NCBI GenBank assembly: GCA_016291375.1
Contig: JAEEXE010000003.1
Location: 61,667-125,666, forward strand
Length of the DNA: 64,000 bases
Source: Butyrivibrio sp.
GTDB lineage: Bacteria; Bacillota; Clostridia; Lachnospirales; Lachnospiraceae
Reading direction: 5' to 3'
Shown here: piece after piece, positions 53,682 through 63,420 of the stretch
How the letters are laid out: each line of letters begins with the position of its first letter
Numbering within the stretch: position 1 is the first letter of the stretch
Notes under the pieces: generated by a model
Seen by the model: only the letters and a program-made list of their open reading frames with translations
Told to the model about the DNA's origin: nothing
Databases searched by the model: none
Program-made: the position numbers and the translations under genes

Positions 53682-54560
53682 TTATTGCGCAGGTCTCTCA
53701 AGTGTTATCCTGCCAAGTCTTCCGTTTCTGAAATCATCAAGAAGCATTGATGCAGCTCTGGAAATATCGGGCTCAGCGCCCTGCTTAAAGCACTTTCTGT
53801 TAATTGCTATAGCAGAAAGAACTGCGCTGTAATGAGTCGCATATTGAACTTCTTCAAGTTCTTCAACCTGTTCACTGGTTATATTATACTTCTCTGTAAT
53901 AGCTTGCGGATAGTTTTCTTCAAGAAGTCTTATAAGTTCGCAGGCAAGTTCTGTAGTGTCCAGATTCTCATCATTCATGGAACCGATAAGTGCTAAATGA
54001 AGTCCAACCGTATCATCCTCAAATTTGGGCCAGAGAATACCCGGAGTATCAAGAAGCTGCATATTCTTACCAAGAGAGATCCACTGCTTTCCCTTGGTAA
54101 CGCCGGGCTTATTGCCTGTCTTAGCAGATGCCTTACCTGCAAGCTTATTGATAAATGTGGATTTACCCACATTGGGAATACCGGCAACCATTGCTCTTAT
54201 AGGTCTTCCCACTATTCCTCTCTTCTTATCTCTTTCAATCTTCTCGGCGCAGGCCTTTAGAACAAGATCTTTGACCTTACCGGCCTCATTACCCGTCTTT
54301 GAGTTAATCTCAAGTACAAGATTACCCTCATTCTTATAGAAATCCTTCCACTTTGTAGTAACAGAAGGATCCGCAAGATCTGCCTTATTAAGGAGAATAA
54401 GTCTGTATTTATTCTTACCAAGCTCATCGATATCCGGGTTCCTTCCGGAAGCCGGTATCCTGGCATCTGTAAGCTCTATTATAATATCGATCAGTTTGAT
54501 GTTCTCTTGCATCATCCTGATCGCTTTAGTCATATGACCCGGATACCACTGAAAATTCAT
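53682..54560 (-). CDS. rbgA: Ribosome biogenesis GTPase A (YlqF/RbgA)
   Basis: Late 50S assembly GTPase with circularly permuted motifs. The 292 residues start MNFQWYPGHMTKA. NKADLAD (G4) at about 57 comes before the P-loop GIPNVGKSTFIN at about 127, followed by GVTKG (G2) and DTPGILWP (G3), then the helical C-terminal domain. The G4-first order is diagnostic. It pairs with rplS in the same cluster. Confidence 0.96.
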   Translation of the reverse strand: MNFQWYPGHMTKAIRMMQENIKLIDIIIELTDARIPASGRNPDIDELGKNKYRLILLNKADLADPSVTTKWKDFYKNEGNLVLEINSKTGNEAGKVKDLVLKACAEKIERDKKRGIVGRPIRAMVAGIPNVGKSTFINKLAGKASAKTGNKPGVTKGKQWISLGKNMQLLDTPGILWPKFEDDTVGLHLALIGSMNDENLDTTELACELIRLLEENYPQAITEKYNITSEQVEELEEVQYATHYSAVLSAIAINRKCFKQGAEPDISRAASMLLDDFRNGRLGRITLERPAQ

Positions 54561-54564
54561 AAAA

Positions 54565-55179
54565 TCACCATTTACTTCTCTTTAAAATCAAACCGGCCTT
54601 ATTATCGCCACTCTTAAGCTTGAACCACACCTTACCTATGATCATGTTGCTCTTAACGACACCGATATTGGCACTCCTGGAGTCCTCAGAACTGTTTCTG
54701 TTATCACCAAGAACAAAGTATTCGCCCTTCTCAAGCTTAATCTCGTTGGCAGCGATACCTTCATCTTCCATTTTATCATATAAACCGTCATCATCTTCCT
54801 GTAAAGTGCCGTTTATATAAAGAGAACCGTCAATAATCTGTACCTTCTCACCGGGGACAGCCACTACTCTTTTGACATAATAATGGGAATTGGAATTTCC
54901 GTTTGGCAAAAAAGCAATAATATCACCCTTCTTAGGTCCGAGGATAATATAAGAAAGCTTATTAACAAGCACTTTCTGGCCATTATACAACACCGGATCC
55001 ATAGAATCACCGACGGTGCCGATCTGCATGCCAAAAGCGGCCATAAAAGCAAGTGCACATATTACAGCAACAGCTGTTACTCCAAGCCATGAAAAAACTT
55101 CTTTAATTATGGCCTGAGTAGCATTCTTTCTTCTATTGGAAAATGTAAGGCTACTACGTCTACGTCTCTTTCTAAACAT
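54565..55179 (-). CDS. lepB: Type I signal peptidase (second copy)
   Basis: The start is ATG 55179 (GGGGGA upstream). The longer frame would begin inside the rplS terminator. The 204 residues have a very basic N-terminus (RKRRRRSS), one membrane helix (about 34-58), catalytic Ser in TVGDSMDPVLYNG, catalytic Lys in YYVKRVVAVPGEKV and the LGDNRNSSEDSRSAN box. It differs clearly in sequence from the other copy, suggesting distinct substrates. Confidence 0.94.
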   Translation of the reverse strand: MFRKRRRRSSLTFSNRRKNATQAIIKEVFSWLGVTAVAVICALAFMAAFGMQIGTVGDSMDPVLYNGQKVLVNKLSYIILGPKKGDIIAFLPNGNSNSHYYVKRVVAVPGEKVQIIDGSLYINGTLQEDDDGLYDKMEDEGIAANEIKLEKGEYFVLGDNRNSSEDSRSANIGVVKSNMIIGKVWFKLKSGDNKAGLILKRSKW

Positions 55180-55194
55180 CAGATCCCCCGTTAT

Positions 55195-55235
55195 GGTAAA
55201 AAAGAAAGGCAATTACTGTGAAGTAACTGCCTTTT
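55195..55235 (-). terminator. Terminator of rplS
   Basis: AAAGGCA-TTACT (55205-55217) pairs with AGTAA-TGCCTTT (55222-55234) around a short loop. On minus CTTTTTTACC follows. It lies just before the second lepB, allowing separate control of rplS. Confidence 0.9.
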
Positions 55236-55242
55236 TAGCAAA

Positions 55243-55593
55243 TTATCTGGTAACAAGCTCCTTAACCTTAGCTTTCTTACCTGTAAGACCCTTAAGGTAG
55301 TTAAGCTTAGCTCTTCTAACCTTACCTCTTCTAACAACCTCAACCTTCTCTACGATAGGTGAGTGAAGGGGCCATGTCTTCTCAACGCCAACACCGTAAG
55401 ACTCTTTTCTTACTGTGAAAGTAGTACGGTTGCTACCGCCCTGAATCTTCTTAACAGTTCCTTCGAAAACCTGAATTCTCTCACGGTTTCCCTCTTTGAT
55501 CTTAGCGTGTACTCTTACAGTATCACCTGTGTTGAACTGAGGCGCATTAGCGTTCAGCTGCTCTTTCTCGAGCTCCTGGATAATTGTACTCAT
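55243..55593 (-). CDS. rplS: 50S ribosomal protein L19
   Basis: The 116 residues are a complete L19: [51 protein letters not shown] and [27 protein letters not shown] precedes the ATG. Unlike the usual trmD-rplS arrangement, it lies downstream of cdd and has its own promoter. Confidence 0.97.
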   Translation of the reverse strand: MSTIIQELEKEQLNANAPQFNTGDTVRVHAKIKEGNRERIQVFEGTVKKIQGGSNRTTFTVRKESYGVGVEKTWPLHSPIVEKVEVVRRGKVRRAKLNYLKGLTGKKAKVKELVTR

Positions 55594-55672
55594 ATCTATA
55601 TCTCCTATTCAATGGACGTTCTTAATACTATTCTCAGTAACAGAGGACCGTCTGATTATCACAACGTACACT

Positions 55673-55702
55673 AATATAACACATAAAAGTGGGTCTCGTC
55701 AA
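55673..55702 (-). promoter_or_regulatory. Promoter of rplS at the end of cdd
   Basis: On minus TTGACG (55697-55702), an 18-bp spacer and TATATT (55673-55678) lie about 80 bp before rplS. The -35 overlaps the cdd stop codon. The roughly 70-nt leader contains GACG/CGTC pairing and may fold. Confidence 0.65.
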
Positions 55703-56121
55703 CATAAAAGATCCTTAGGCCCAAATCTTTCCGGAAGAATCTCCGGAAGATAAAATGTCTTATACTCGTCTACAGATTTGGCAATTATAACCATAAAATC
55801 ATCTTTGCAAAATTCGCTCATAACCTGTCTGCACACTCCACAAGGAAAACAATAATCAAGTGATTCTGAATCCTTTGGACCTCCAACTATCGCAATAGCC
55901 TTAAAATCCCTAACTCCCTCGCTGACAGCTTTTGAAAAAGCCGTTCTCTCGGCGCAGATTGTCGGTGTATATGAGGCGTTTTCAATGTTACAGCCCGTGA
56001 ACACATTGCCATCAGCAGCAAGAAGCGCTGCTCCGACATTAAAGTGTGAATAAGGCGTATAGGAAAAGGCTCTCATATTAAGTGCATATGATATAAGCTC
56101 TTTAATCTTTTGCTCATTCAT
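55699..56121 (-). CDS. cdd: Cytidine deaminase
   Basis: Converts cytidine or deoxycytidine to uridine. The 140 residues have the zinc-site segments CNIENASYTPTICAERTA (Cys and catalytic Glu) and FPCGVCRQVM (two Cys), typical of the small tetrameric class. GAGGTTATATTT precedes the ATG. It ends the nucleoside uptake operon. Confidence 0.96.
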   Translation of the reverse strand: MNEQKIKELISYALNMRAFSYTPYSHFNVGAALLAADGNVFTGCNIENASYTPTICAERTAFSKAVSEGVRDFKAIAIVGGPKDSESLDYCFPCGVCRQVMSEFCKDDFMVIIAKSVDEYKTFYLPEILPERFGPKDLLC

Positions 56122-56135
56122 AAATATAACCTCTA

Positions 56136-57077
56136 TTACCTTGAGCCCTTATCGTAAGGGATTCCCTCCGCCTTAGGTGCTCTTGAATTGGCTGAAGTAA
56201 AGGCAAGTACTATAAGTGAGATGATATAAGGCATCATATTGTATACAGATCCCGGAATATTGAGAGCTGCAAGGAAATCAAAGCCTGAATAAACATTGGA
56301 AAGAGCTCTGAAGAATCCGAACAGCAAAGCTGCAAGTCCGATATTAACAGGTTTCCACTGGCCAAAGATCATAACAGCAAGAGCAAGGAAACCAAAACCT
56401 GCAACACCATTCTCAAATTTCCACTCACTTACGCCGGCTGTAATATAAACGATTCCGCCGATACCTGCAAGAAGTCCGGAAATAAGAACTCCTGCCCAGC
56501 GCATAGTGTAAACGTTTATACCTACAGAATCGGCTGCCTGAGGATGCTCACCGCAAGCCATAAGTCTTAGACCGAATCTAGTCTTATAGAGGATCACATA
56601 TGCAGCAATAAGTGCAATAAGTGCAACAAGCATGAACCAGTTAAATCTAAAACCTCCGATATTAACAAAAAGAACCTTCTTGGCAATACCATACTGAACT
56701 GTAGATGAAACATTATCAGGGTTTTCTGCAATATTGATGGTCTTGGCAATAACTGTTGCTGCAGCTGCCGCAAGCAGATTAAGAGCTGTTCCTACAAGAG
56801 TCTGATCAGCCTTAAAATTGATGCAGGCAAATGCAAGAAGCATTGAATAAACAACACCGCATATTATCGAAGTTGCCAAAACAGCAATAATAATTACAAA
56901 TGTCGGAAGCGAAGGATTGATGTACTTAAGAGTAAGTGCTCCGCCTAAAGCTCCTATTACCATGATTCCTTCAAGTCCAAGGTTGATAACACCTGAATGC
57001 TCCGAGAAGCATCCACCAAGAGCTACCAAAACCAAAACCGAGGCAAACAAAAGTGTATATTGAAGAAGTAATACCAT
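56136..57077 (-). CDS. Nucleoside ABC transporter permease (BmpC/NupQ-like)
   Basis: One of two integral membrane subunits of a guanosine/nucleoside importer. The 313 residues have about eight helices and the BPD_transp_2 signature SGVINLGLEGIMVIGALGG (about 28-46), ACINFKADQTLVGTALNLLAAA and LMACGEHPQAADSVGINVY near the coupling region. The ATG overlaps the stop of the other permease by one base. Confidence 0.92.
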   Translation of the reverse strand: MVLLLQYTLLFASVLVLVALGGCFSEHSGVINLGLEGIMVIGALGGALTLKYINPSLPTFVIIIAVLATSIICGVVYSMLLAFACINFKADQTLVGTALNLLAAAAATVIAKTINIAENPDNVSSTVQYGIAKKVLFVNIGGFRFNWFMLVALIALIAAYVILYKTRFGLRLMACGEHPQAADSVGINVYTMRWAGVLISGLLAGIGGIVYITAGVSEWKFENGVAGFGFLALAVMIFGQWKPVNIGLAALLFGFFRALSNVYSGFDFLAALNIPGSVYNMMPYIISLIVLAFTSANSRAPKAEGIPYDKGSR

Positions 57078-58210
57078 TATTTGTTACCTCCTTCCGCATT
57101 ATTCTTTTTATTCTTGAGTCTGCTGTTTAAGAAGTACTTGAAGAAAAGTACAAAACCGCAGAGATAAATGATGATCGCCGAAATGAAATCGGAAATCTGT
57201 GAAGGATAGATATTCTTATCAAGATAAGCTCCTCCACTAGTAATATGCTGAATAAAGTATGATGCAAAAATTGTTCCTATAGGATCAAGACCTCCGAGGA
57301 AGGTTGCTGCAATTCCGTTAAAGCCCATTCCCGGAACTGATGACTGTGAAACAGACCACTGCTCATATCCTGTAAGGAATAGGAATGCTGCACCGATTCC
57401 TGCAAGTGCACCGCCGATAAAGAGTGTGAGAATAATGTTTCTCTTCTCTTTCATTCCGCTGTACTTCGCAGCATCCTTAGCAATACCTGTAGCCTTTATC
57501 TCATAACCAAATACTGTCATTGAAAGAATAACCTTAAGCAGTATCGCGATGAGAACGGCAAGAGGAATTGCTATGGTAACGTATTTATTATTTGAAAAGA
57601 ACTTAGAAAGTCCAAGTGAAGGTAAAAGAGCTGAAGGATTGGTATTAGCTACAGATACCGTATAGGGACTTGCAACCTCTTTTACTCCTGTAAGCATCAT
57701 GTTAACTGTATAGAGTCCTATCCAGTTGAGCATGATTCCTGAAATAACCTCATTAACGTTAAGATAAGCCTTAAGGACACCTACAATAACACCAAATACT
57801 CCGCCTGCTAAAAGAGCTGCCAAAAGGCATACATACCAGGGAAGACCAAGTGAAAGCGCACAGAAAAGTGATGCTCCCGCTCCTGCCACATACTGTCCTG
57901 CAGCTCCGATATTAAAAAGACCTGCCTGATAACAGAACTGAATGGAAAGTGCACACATAAGAAGAGGTGCGGCCTTAACCAAAGTATTACCAAGGTACTT
58001 AAGAGCAGCTGCCTTGGAAGGATATGTGAAATAGTTCTTGATAATTGTGATTATAGCTTCGTTAGCACCCTTTGCATTGATGAAAAGAAGTGCTATATAA
58101 CCGATCAAAAGTCCAAATATAATACAAAGAAGTGATGCAATTATTGACTGAACAGCCGGTTTTGCCAAAAAGCTCTGCTTTTCTGCTGTTTTCTTAACTT
58201 CTGCTGACAT
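57077..58210 (-). CDS. Nucleoside ABC transporter permease (BmpB/NupP-like)
   Basis: Partner permease. The 377 residues have about nine helices, FINAKGANEAIITIIKNYF in the outer loop, AGLFNIGAAGQYVAGAGASL and the ATGIAKDAAKYSGM coupling segment. A Lys/Asn-rich tail follows. TAATG overlap with the ATPase stop gives translational coupling. Confidence 0.92.
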   Translation of the reverse strand: MSAEVKKTAEKQSFLAKPAVQSIIASLLCIIFGLLIGYIALLFINAKGANEAIITIIKNYFTYPSKAAALKYLGNTLVKAAPLLMCALSIQFCYQAGLFNIGAAGQYVAGAGASLFCALSLGLPWYVCLLAALLAGGVFGVIVGVLKAYLNVNEVISGIMLNWIGLYTVNMMLTGVKEVASPYTVSVANTNPSALLPSLGLSKFFSNNKYVTIAIPLAVLIAILLKVILSMTVFGYEIKATGIAKDAAKYSGMKEKRNIILTLFIGGALAGIGAAFLFLTGYEQWSVSQSSVPGMGFNGIAATFLGGLDPIGTIFASYFIQHITSGGAYLDKNIYPSQISDFISAIIIYLCGFVLFFKYFLNSRLKNKKNNAEGGNK

Positions 58211-59754
58211 TATGCACCTACCTCCTTTCTCTTAGCTCCTGCCATGTAAAGTCCGAGTTCCTCGGGAGTAGTCTCTTTAGGATTGAACTCTCCAACTATC
58301 TCGCCCTCGTACATTACAAGGATTCTGTCTGAGATGCTCATAACTTCTTCAAGCTCAAGTGATACAAGAAGAACTGCATGACCTGCATCTCTTTGTGCTA
58401 TAAGCTGTCTGTGAATATACTCGATAGCACCTACATCCAAGCCTCTTGTAGGTTGAACCGCAATAAGAAGATTAGGATTCTTATCCACTTCTCTTGCTAT
58501 AATTGCCTTCTGCTGGTTACCACCTGACATGCTTCTTGCAATGGTAACAGCTCCCTGGCTTGAACGAATATCATACTGATCAATAAGCTTATCGGCGTAT
58601 TTCCTAATCTCGCCCTTCTTAAGGAAGCCTGTCTTTGTAGAAAACTCAGGCTCGAAATATCTTTGAAGTACAAGATTATATGCAAGTGAATAATCAAGAA
58701 CAAGTCCGTGCTTATGTCTATCTTCAGGAATATGACTCATTCCGCTTGTGGAACGCTCTCTTATAGATGCACGGGTAATGTCCTTACCGCACAGCTCAAT
58801 CTTACCTGAAGTGATATTCTCAAGTCCCGACAAGCCATAAACAAGCTCTGTCTGACCATTACCATCAATTCCGGCAATACATACGATTTCGCCCTCTCTG
58901 ACGTCAAAGGAAACGTTCTTAACAGCGTTGTTATGATGAAGCTTGGAAGGAACCGTCATGTTCTCCACATGAAGAATAACCTCTCCGGGAGTCTTATCTT
59001 CCTTGCTGGCAACAAGCTGAACGTCACGTCCGATCATCATTCTGGAAAGCTCTTCCTGATTGGTCTCTGCGATATTAACCGTGCCTATATATTTACCTCT
59101 TCTAAGAACAGAACATCTGTCAGCAACAGCCATAATCTCAGCAAGCTTATGAGATATGAAAAGGATTGATTTGCCTTCTTTTGCAAGATTTTTCATGATC
59201 TGCATAAGTTCATCGATCTCAGCAGGTGTAAGAACCGCTGTAGGCTCGTCAAAGATAAGGATCTCATTATCTCTGTAAAGCATCTTAAGGATCTCTGTTC
59301 TTTGCTGCATTCCAACCGTAATGTCCTCAATCTTTGCGTCAGGATCGACATTGAGTCCATACTTCTCGGAAAGCTCCATTATCTTTTTTCTGGCAACATC
59401 CTTCTGAAGAAAACCGTTTTTAACAGTCTCAACACCAAGGATGATGTTATCAAGAACAGAAAAGCACTGAACAAGTTTAAAGTGCTGATGAACCATTCCG
59501 ATACCAAGATCATTGGCATCGTTGGGGTTATTGATCTTAACTTCCTTTCCGTCCTTTTTGATTACGCCCTCTTCAGCCTGATACAATCCAAAAAGCACAC
59601 TCATAAGAGTGGACTTTCCTGCACCGTTCTCGCCCAAAAGAGCATGTATTTCGCCTTTTTTAAGCTGAATAGTAACGTTGTCATTAGCGATAATACCCGG
59701 GAAACGTTTTGTTATACCAAGCATCTCAATAGCATATTCGCTGTTCTCTGCCAC
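58210..59754 (-). CDS. Nucleoside ABC transporter ATP-binding protein (BmpA-system/NupO-like)
   Basis: Fused double ATPase driving nucleoside import. The start is GTG 59754 (GGAGGAG upstream), giving 514 residues beginning with AENSEYAIEMLGI. The first half has a full Walker A (LLGENGAGKSTLMSVLFG), signature and Walker B (ILIFDEPTAVLTP). The second half has a degenerate first loop (CIAGIDGNGQTELVYG) and a SGGNQQKAIIAREV signature. This is the usual layout of sugar/nucleoside-type importers. Confidence 0.94.
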   Translation of the reverse strand: MAENSEYAIEMLGITKRFPGIIANDNVTIQLKKGEIHALLGENGAGKSTLMSVLFGLYQAEEGVIKKDGKEVKINNPNDANDLGIGMVHQHFKLVQCFSVLDNIILGVETVKNGFLQKDVARKKIMELSEKYGLNVDPDAKIEDITVGMQQRTEILKMLYRDNEILIFDEPTAVLTPAEIDELMQIMKNLAKEGKSILFISHKLAEIMAVADRCSVLRRGKYIGTVNIAETNQEELSRMMIGRDVQLVASKEDKTPGEVILHVENMTVPSKLHHNNAVKNVSFDVREGEIVCIAGIDGNGQTELVYGLSGLENITSGKIELCGKDITRASIRERSTSGMSHIPEDRHKHGLVLDYSLAYNLVLQRYFEPEFSTKTGFLKKGEIRKYADKLIDQYDIRSSQGAVTIARSMSGGNQQKAIIAREVDKNPNLLIAVQPTRGLDVGAIEYIHRQLIAQRDAGHAVLLVSLELEEVMSISDRILVMYEGEIVGEFNPKETTPEELGLYMAGAKRKEVGA

Positions 59755-59859
59755 TTTTGTCTCCTCCATAAATCTTTTTAAAACCAATTATTGGTAAAAA
59801 GGACCGGAAGACTATGAATCCGCCGGTCCCTGTCAGCTTAAAAGCTGTAATAAGCAAAA

Positions 59860-61083
59860 TTACTTAATGTTACCCTGGAAGTTAACCTTAATGTTCTCAG
59901 CAGAAGGCTTCTCAGCTGATGTGTCGTTAGAAACAGTGATTGTTCCGTTTACCATATCAGCAACAAGCTTAAGATAATCATCCTTTGTAAATGTATCATT
60001 CCAGATTGTTGAATCCTCAGGAAGTCCTACATAGTTAAGTGATGTGTCGTCGGCTGATACAAGACCGAGATTCTCGATCTTTCCTGCAAACTTATCCCAC
60101 TGACCATCTCTGATAGCTGAAAGAAGTGTGTTAACTGTAGCCTGAAGTCCCTTCATAGCTGAAGTAACTGTCATGCCCTTCTCAAACATTCCATCGATTG
60201 TAGGAGCCTGGTCAACGTCAACCCCGATAACCTTGCCGCCTACCTTAGCAGCTGCCTCACCTGCAGATGTGAAGATACCGCCACCGCAAGCAAATACAAC
60301 TTCTGTGCCGCCCTTGTACCATGTATCCATAGCAGCTGTGATATCAGCATCGCCATAGAACTGGTTACCGTAAGCGTAGTTAAGAGATACATCAGCACCT
60401 GTCTCCTTAGCAGCTGCGTCAGCGCCCTGAACGAATCCGTAACCATAACGGATAACAGCAGGAACTGCCATTCCACCGAGGAATCCAAGCTTTGTGTAAC
60501 CCATCTTTACAGCAGCATATCCAGCCATGTATCCGGGAAGCTCTTCCTGATATACAGCAGAGAATACATTAGGGAATGTCTCGCCGTTGAAATCAGAAGA
60601 TTCACCCTCAAGATCGAACTCTGAAACGTCAAGAGCTACGAACTTAACATCGGGATACATCTCAGCTGTCTCTACAATAGCCTCAGCAAAAGCAAATCCG
60701 GGCATAACGATTACGTTATAACCATCAGATACAGCCTTGTCGATCATAGCTACTCTCTCAGCTGTTGAATCGCCTTCGGGCTTGTAGTATGTGAAATCAC
60801 ATCCGTTAGCCTCACCGAAAGCCTTACAAGCTTCATAAGTTGACTGGTTAAAAGACTGGTCTGTAATATCGCCATAGTCAGTAACCATAGCAACCTTCAT
60901 GTCTGAAGCAGCAGCTGCCTCTGTTGACTCTGCAGCAGTAGCCTCAGTAGTTTCTGTAGCATCATTTGTCTGCTCTGTCTCTGTTGCGGGTGCTGTCTCA
61001 GCAGGAGCTGCATTAGAACCACAGGCAACAAGAGAAGATACCATTGTTGCAGCCATAAGTACTGCAAGAAGTTTCTTTTTCAT
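59860..61083 (-). CDS. BMP-family nucleoside-binding lipoprotein
   Basis: Substrate-binding protein of the importer. The start is ATG 61083 (GGAGG upstream), giving 407 residues. It has a lipoprotein signal (MKKKLLAVLMAATMVSSLVAC, Cys21), an Ala/Glu/Thr-rich linker (about 22-60) and a BMP/PnrA domain (VAMVTDYGDITDQSFNQSTYEA; GGMAVPAVIRYGYGFVQGAD; VVFACGGGIFTSAGEAA). The family binds purine or pyrimidine nucleosides. It is first of the transport genes, after the phosphorylase. Confidence 0.95.
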   Translation of the reverse strand: MKKKLLAVLMAATMVSSLVACGSNAAPAETAPATETEQTNDATETTEATAAESTEAAAASDMKVAMVTDYGDITDQSFNQSTYEACKAFGEANGCDFTYYKPEGDSTAERVAMIDKAVSDGYNVIVMPGFAFAEAIVETAEMYPDVKFVALDVSEFDLEGESSDFNGETFPNVFSAVYQEELPGYMAGYAAVKMGYTKLGFLGGMAVPAVIRYGYGFVQGADAAAKETGADVSLNYAYGNQFYGDADITAAMDTWYKGGTEVVFACGGGIFTSAGEAAAKVGGKVIGVDVDQAPTIDGMFEKGMTVTSAMKGLQATVNTLLSAIRDGQWDKFAGKIENLGLVSADDTSLNYVGLPEDSTIWNDTFTKDDYLKLVADMVNGTITVSNDTSAEKPSAENIKVNFQGNIK

Positions 61084-61129
61084 AATTGTCCTCCATTTTT
61101 TATGATGTACTACTGTATAATAAAACCTT

Positions 61130-61906
61130 TTAGGCTTTATCCGATGCAATGAGACGTCTTACAGCCTCGATGGTAGTCTTATAGACTACTTCCATATCAT
61201 GAGCCTGAGGATTGGAAAGACCTTTTTTGGCTCTCTCCTGGTTAGCTACAACAAGCATAACCGCTCCGGTTCTGGCTCTTAGATAGTCCCCTACAACAAA
61301 TAATGTGGATGATTCCATTTCAGAACATAGTGCACCGCATTTAATCCATGCGTCCCACTTGTATAAAAGCTCAGGTCCTACAGGCTTGGTCTCAGGTTCA
61401 TGCTGACCAAAGAATGAATCCTTACACTGTACAACACCGACATGATACTTGGCTCCGGCTTTCTTGGCTCCTTCTACAAGAGCACTCACAACATCAAAGC
61501 TTGCAACTGCAGGATATTCAATGGGAGCATACTCTTTGGATGTTCCTTCCGCACGAATAGCACCGGAAGCAATAACAATATCGCCTCCCATAACATCCTC
61601 CTGCATACCTCCCGAGGTACCCATTCTTATGAAAGTATCGGCTCCGCACTTACGAAGCTCCTCTATAGCGATGGCTGTAGATGCCCCGCCGATACCGTGT
61701 GACATAACGGTAACCTTCTCTCCGTCCAAGGTTCCCGTATAAGTATTATATTCTCTATTATATGCAATAAATTCAGGATTATCAAAAAGCTTGGAGATAG
61801 TCTCGCATCTACCGGGATCACCGGTCAGAATAACGTATCTTCCAACATCTCCTGGCTTAACATGTGTATGATATTGATACCCCGCACCCTCAGTATAATC
61901 GACCAT
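61130..61906 (-). CDS. Nucleoside phosphorylase, uridine phosphorylase-like
   Basis: Phosphorolysis of imported nucleosides. The start is ATG 61906 (AGGA six bases upstream), giving 258 residues. PNP/UDP motifs are present: [13 protein letters not shown] (phosphate site), [31 protein letters not shown] (ribose site) and [11 protein letters not shown]. Uridine phosphorylases usually have Gln-x-Arg for uracil; here the equivalent stretch reads FFGQHEPET, so Gln is kept but Arg is not. Base preference is therefore open. It leads the operon with BMP, ABC and cdd genes. Confidence 0.87.
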   Translation of the reverse strand: MVDYTEGAGYQYHTHVKPGDVGRYVILTGDPGRCETISKLFDNPEFIAYNREYNTYTGTLDGEKVTVMSHGIGGASTAIAIEELRKCGADTFIRMGTSGGMQEDVMGGDIVIASGAIRAEGTSKEYAPIEYPAVASFDVVSALVEGAKKAGAKYHVGVVQCKDSFFGQHEPETKPVGPELLYKWDAWIKCGALCSEMESSTLFVVGDYLRARTGAVMLVVANQERAKKGLSNPQAHDMEVVYKTTIEAVRRLIASDKA

Positions 61907-61969
61907 ATTCATTCCTAACCGCTAAATCTAGTGTTTAGCAATTGTTTAATCACAATATAACTTATAATA

Positions 61970-61998
61970 ATTATAATTCTTTATAAGCAAAAAGTCAT
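61970..61998 (-). promoter_or_regulatory. Promoter of the nucleoside uptake operon
   Basis: On minus ATGACT (61993-61998), a 17-bp spacer and perfect TATAAT (61970-61975) lie about 65 bp before the phosphorylase. Confidence 0.7.
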
Positions 61999-62028
61999 CT
62001 ACATATTTGCATGTAAAATCAAGGCAAA

Positions 62029-62538
62029 TCAAAGAAGACCTTCCATGACATGAATAACGATCTTTTTGTTGTCTATATCTATCTCCTTAACGCAGTCCTT
62101 AATAGCCGGAATATAGACCTTTTCGCCGTCAAGATGCGTCATCTCATACACATCATTGGCACCCGTCTGAAGAACATCGGATAAAACACCGAGTTTATTC
62201 CCATCTTCATCGGTAATATCAAGGCCTATAAGGTCAGCGACATAAAACTCACCGGGACTTAGCTTAAGAGCATCCTTCCTGTCGATGGTAAGCTCACATC
62301 CTCTGAACCTCTCAACTTCTTCTATTGTATTGAACTGCTTAAATTTCACAATAACGAACTTCTTGGAAAATTTAGCGCTCTGCACATCAAGTAAGATCTC
62401 TTCTCCTCTGGATGTATGAAGCGTAACTTTCTTAAGCTTTTTGAATCTGTTAGGATCTTCTGTTGTGGGAAATACATTAACTTCCCCATGAAGACCATGT
62501 GTAGATGCAACAACTCCAACCTGGAATCTGTCTGTCAT
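62029..62538 (-). CDS. rimM: 16S rRNA processing protein RimM
   Basis: 30S maturation factor binding protein S19. The start is ATG 62538 (GGAG upstream), giving 169 residues with the N-terminal RimM domain (FQVGVVASTHGLHGEV) and the PRC-barrel-like C-terminal half (FYVADLIGLDITDEDG; VYIPAIKDCVKEIDID). It lies downstream of trmD rather than upstream, the reverse of the common order. Confidence 0.95.
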   Translation of the reverse strand: MTDRFQVGVVASTHGLHGEVNVFPTTEDPNRFKKLKKVTLHTSRGEEILLDVQSAKFSKKFVIVKFKQFNTIEEVERFRGCELTIDRKDALKLSPGEFYVADLIGLDITDEDGNKLGVLSDVLQTGANDVYEMTHLDGEKVYIPAIKDCVKEIDIDNKKIVIHVMEGLL

Positions 62539-62570
62539 ATTCTTCTCCGTAATATCTTGTAAGTACAAGA

Positions 62571-63329
62571 TCAATCGTTTTTCTTTCTTCTTGATTTCTT
62601 GGGCGGCTTGGGAGGATTCTCCTCTATGTATTTCTCATACAGGTCGGGTCTTCTCTCCTTAGTTCTTATTATAGCCTGTTCCAGTCTCCATTCATCAACT
62701 TTTTTGTGATCACCTGATAAAAGAATAGACGGAACCTTCTTGCCCATCCACTCCTCAGGTCTGGAATACTGAGGATATTCAAGAAGATTATTGCTAAAGC
62801 TCTCTGTCATAGCGGACTCATTATTATTAAGGACTCCGGGGACAAGCCTTGCAATAGCATCTATCATGACTGTTGCGGGAAGTTCTCCTCCCGTCAAAAC
62901 ATAATCTCCGATAGAAATATAATCTGTGACAATCTCCTCGAGTACTCTCTCATCAACGCCTTCATAGTGTCCACATAGGAAAATAAGGTCATCTTCCCCT
63001 GATAACTCCGCCGCGAGCTTTTGGTCAAATACCCTTCCCTGCGGAGTCACATAGATAACTCTGGGTTTCTTGTCACTTTGAGCCTTCTCTTTTATCTTGT
63101 TACTGATATCAAGAAAGCAATCGTAAATAGGCTGTGCCTGCATAAGCATGCCCGCACCGCCTCCATATGTATAATCATCAACCTTGTGATGCTTGTTGTC
63201 ATTGGAATAATCCCTGATGTTGACAGCTTCAAAGGAAATATGTCCCTTATCAATAGCTCTTCCCAAAATACTTGTGGAAAGAATCTGCTCAATCATCTCT
63301 GGAAACAAAGTCATAATATGAAAATTCAT
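62571..63329 (-). CDS. trmD: tRNA (guanine-37-N1)-methyltransferase
   Basis: Methylates G37 of tRNAs with SAM. The 252 residues hold the trefoil-knot SAM site: IFLCGHYEGVDERV and SIGDYVLTGGELPATVMIDA, and VDDYTYGGGAGMLMQ near residue 50. A basic C-terminal tail ends KKSRRKKND. AAAGGATTATT precedes the ATG. It follows a terminator after the KH-domain gene. Confidence 0.96.
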   Translation of the reverse strand: MNFHIMTLFPEMIEQILSTSILGRAIDKGHISFEAVNIRDYSNDNKHHKVDDYTYGGGAGMLMQAQPIYDCFLDISNKIKEKAQSDKKPRVIYVTPQGRVFDQKLAAELSGEDDLIFLCGHYEGVDERVLEEIVTDYISIGDYVLTGGELPATVMIDAIARLVPGVLNNNESAMTESFSNNLLEYPQYSRPEEWMGKKVPSILLSGDHKKVDEWRLEQAIIRTKERRPDLYEKYIEENPPKPPKKSRRKKND

Positions 63330-63354
63330 AATAATCCTTTTGGAAAATCAGAGG

Positions 63355-63390
63355 TAAAAAAGAGCCGAATAAGAGTTTCCCCTATTCGGC
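63355..63390 (-). terminator. Terminator between khpA and trmD
   Basis: GCCGAATA (63364-63371) pairs with TATTCGGC (63383-63390); on minus CTCTTTTTTACC follows. It would lower trmD-rimM transcription relative to rpsP. Confidence 0.92.
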
Positions 63391-63420
63391 CCATTGTTTA
63401 TATAACTCTCTATATAAGCC

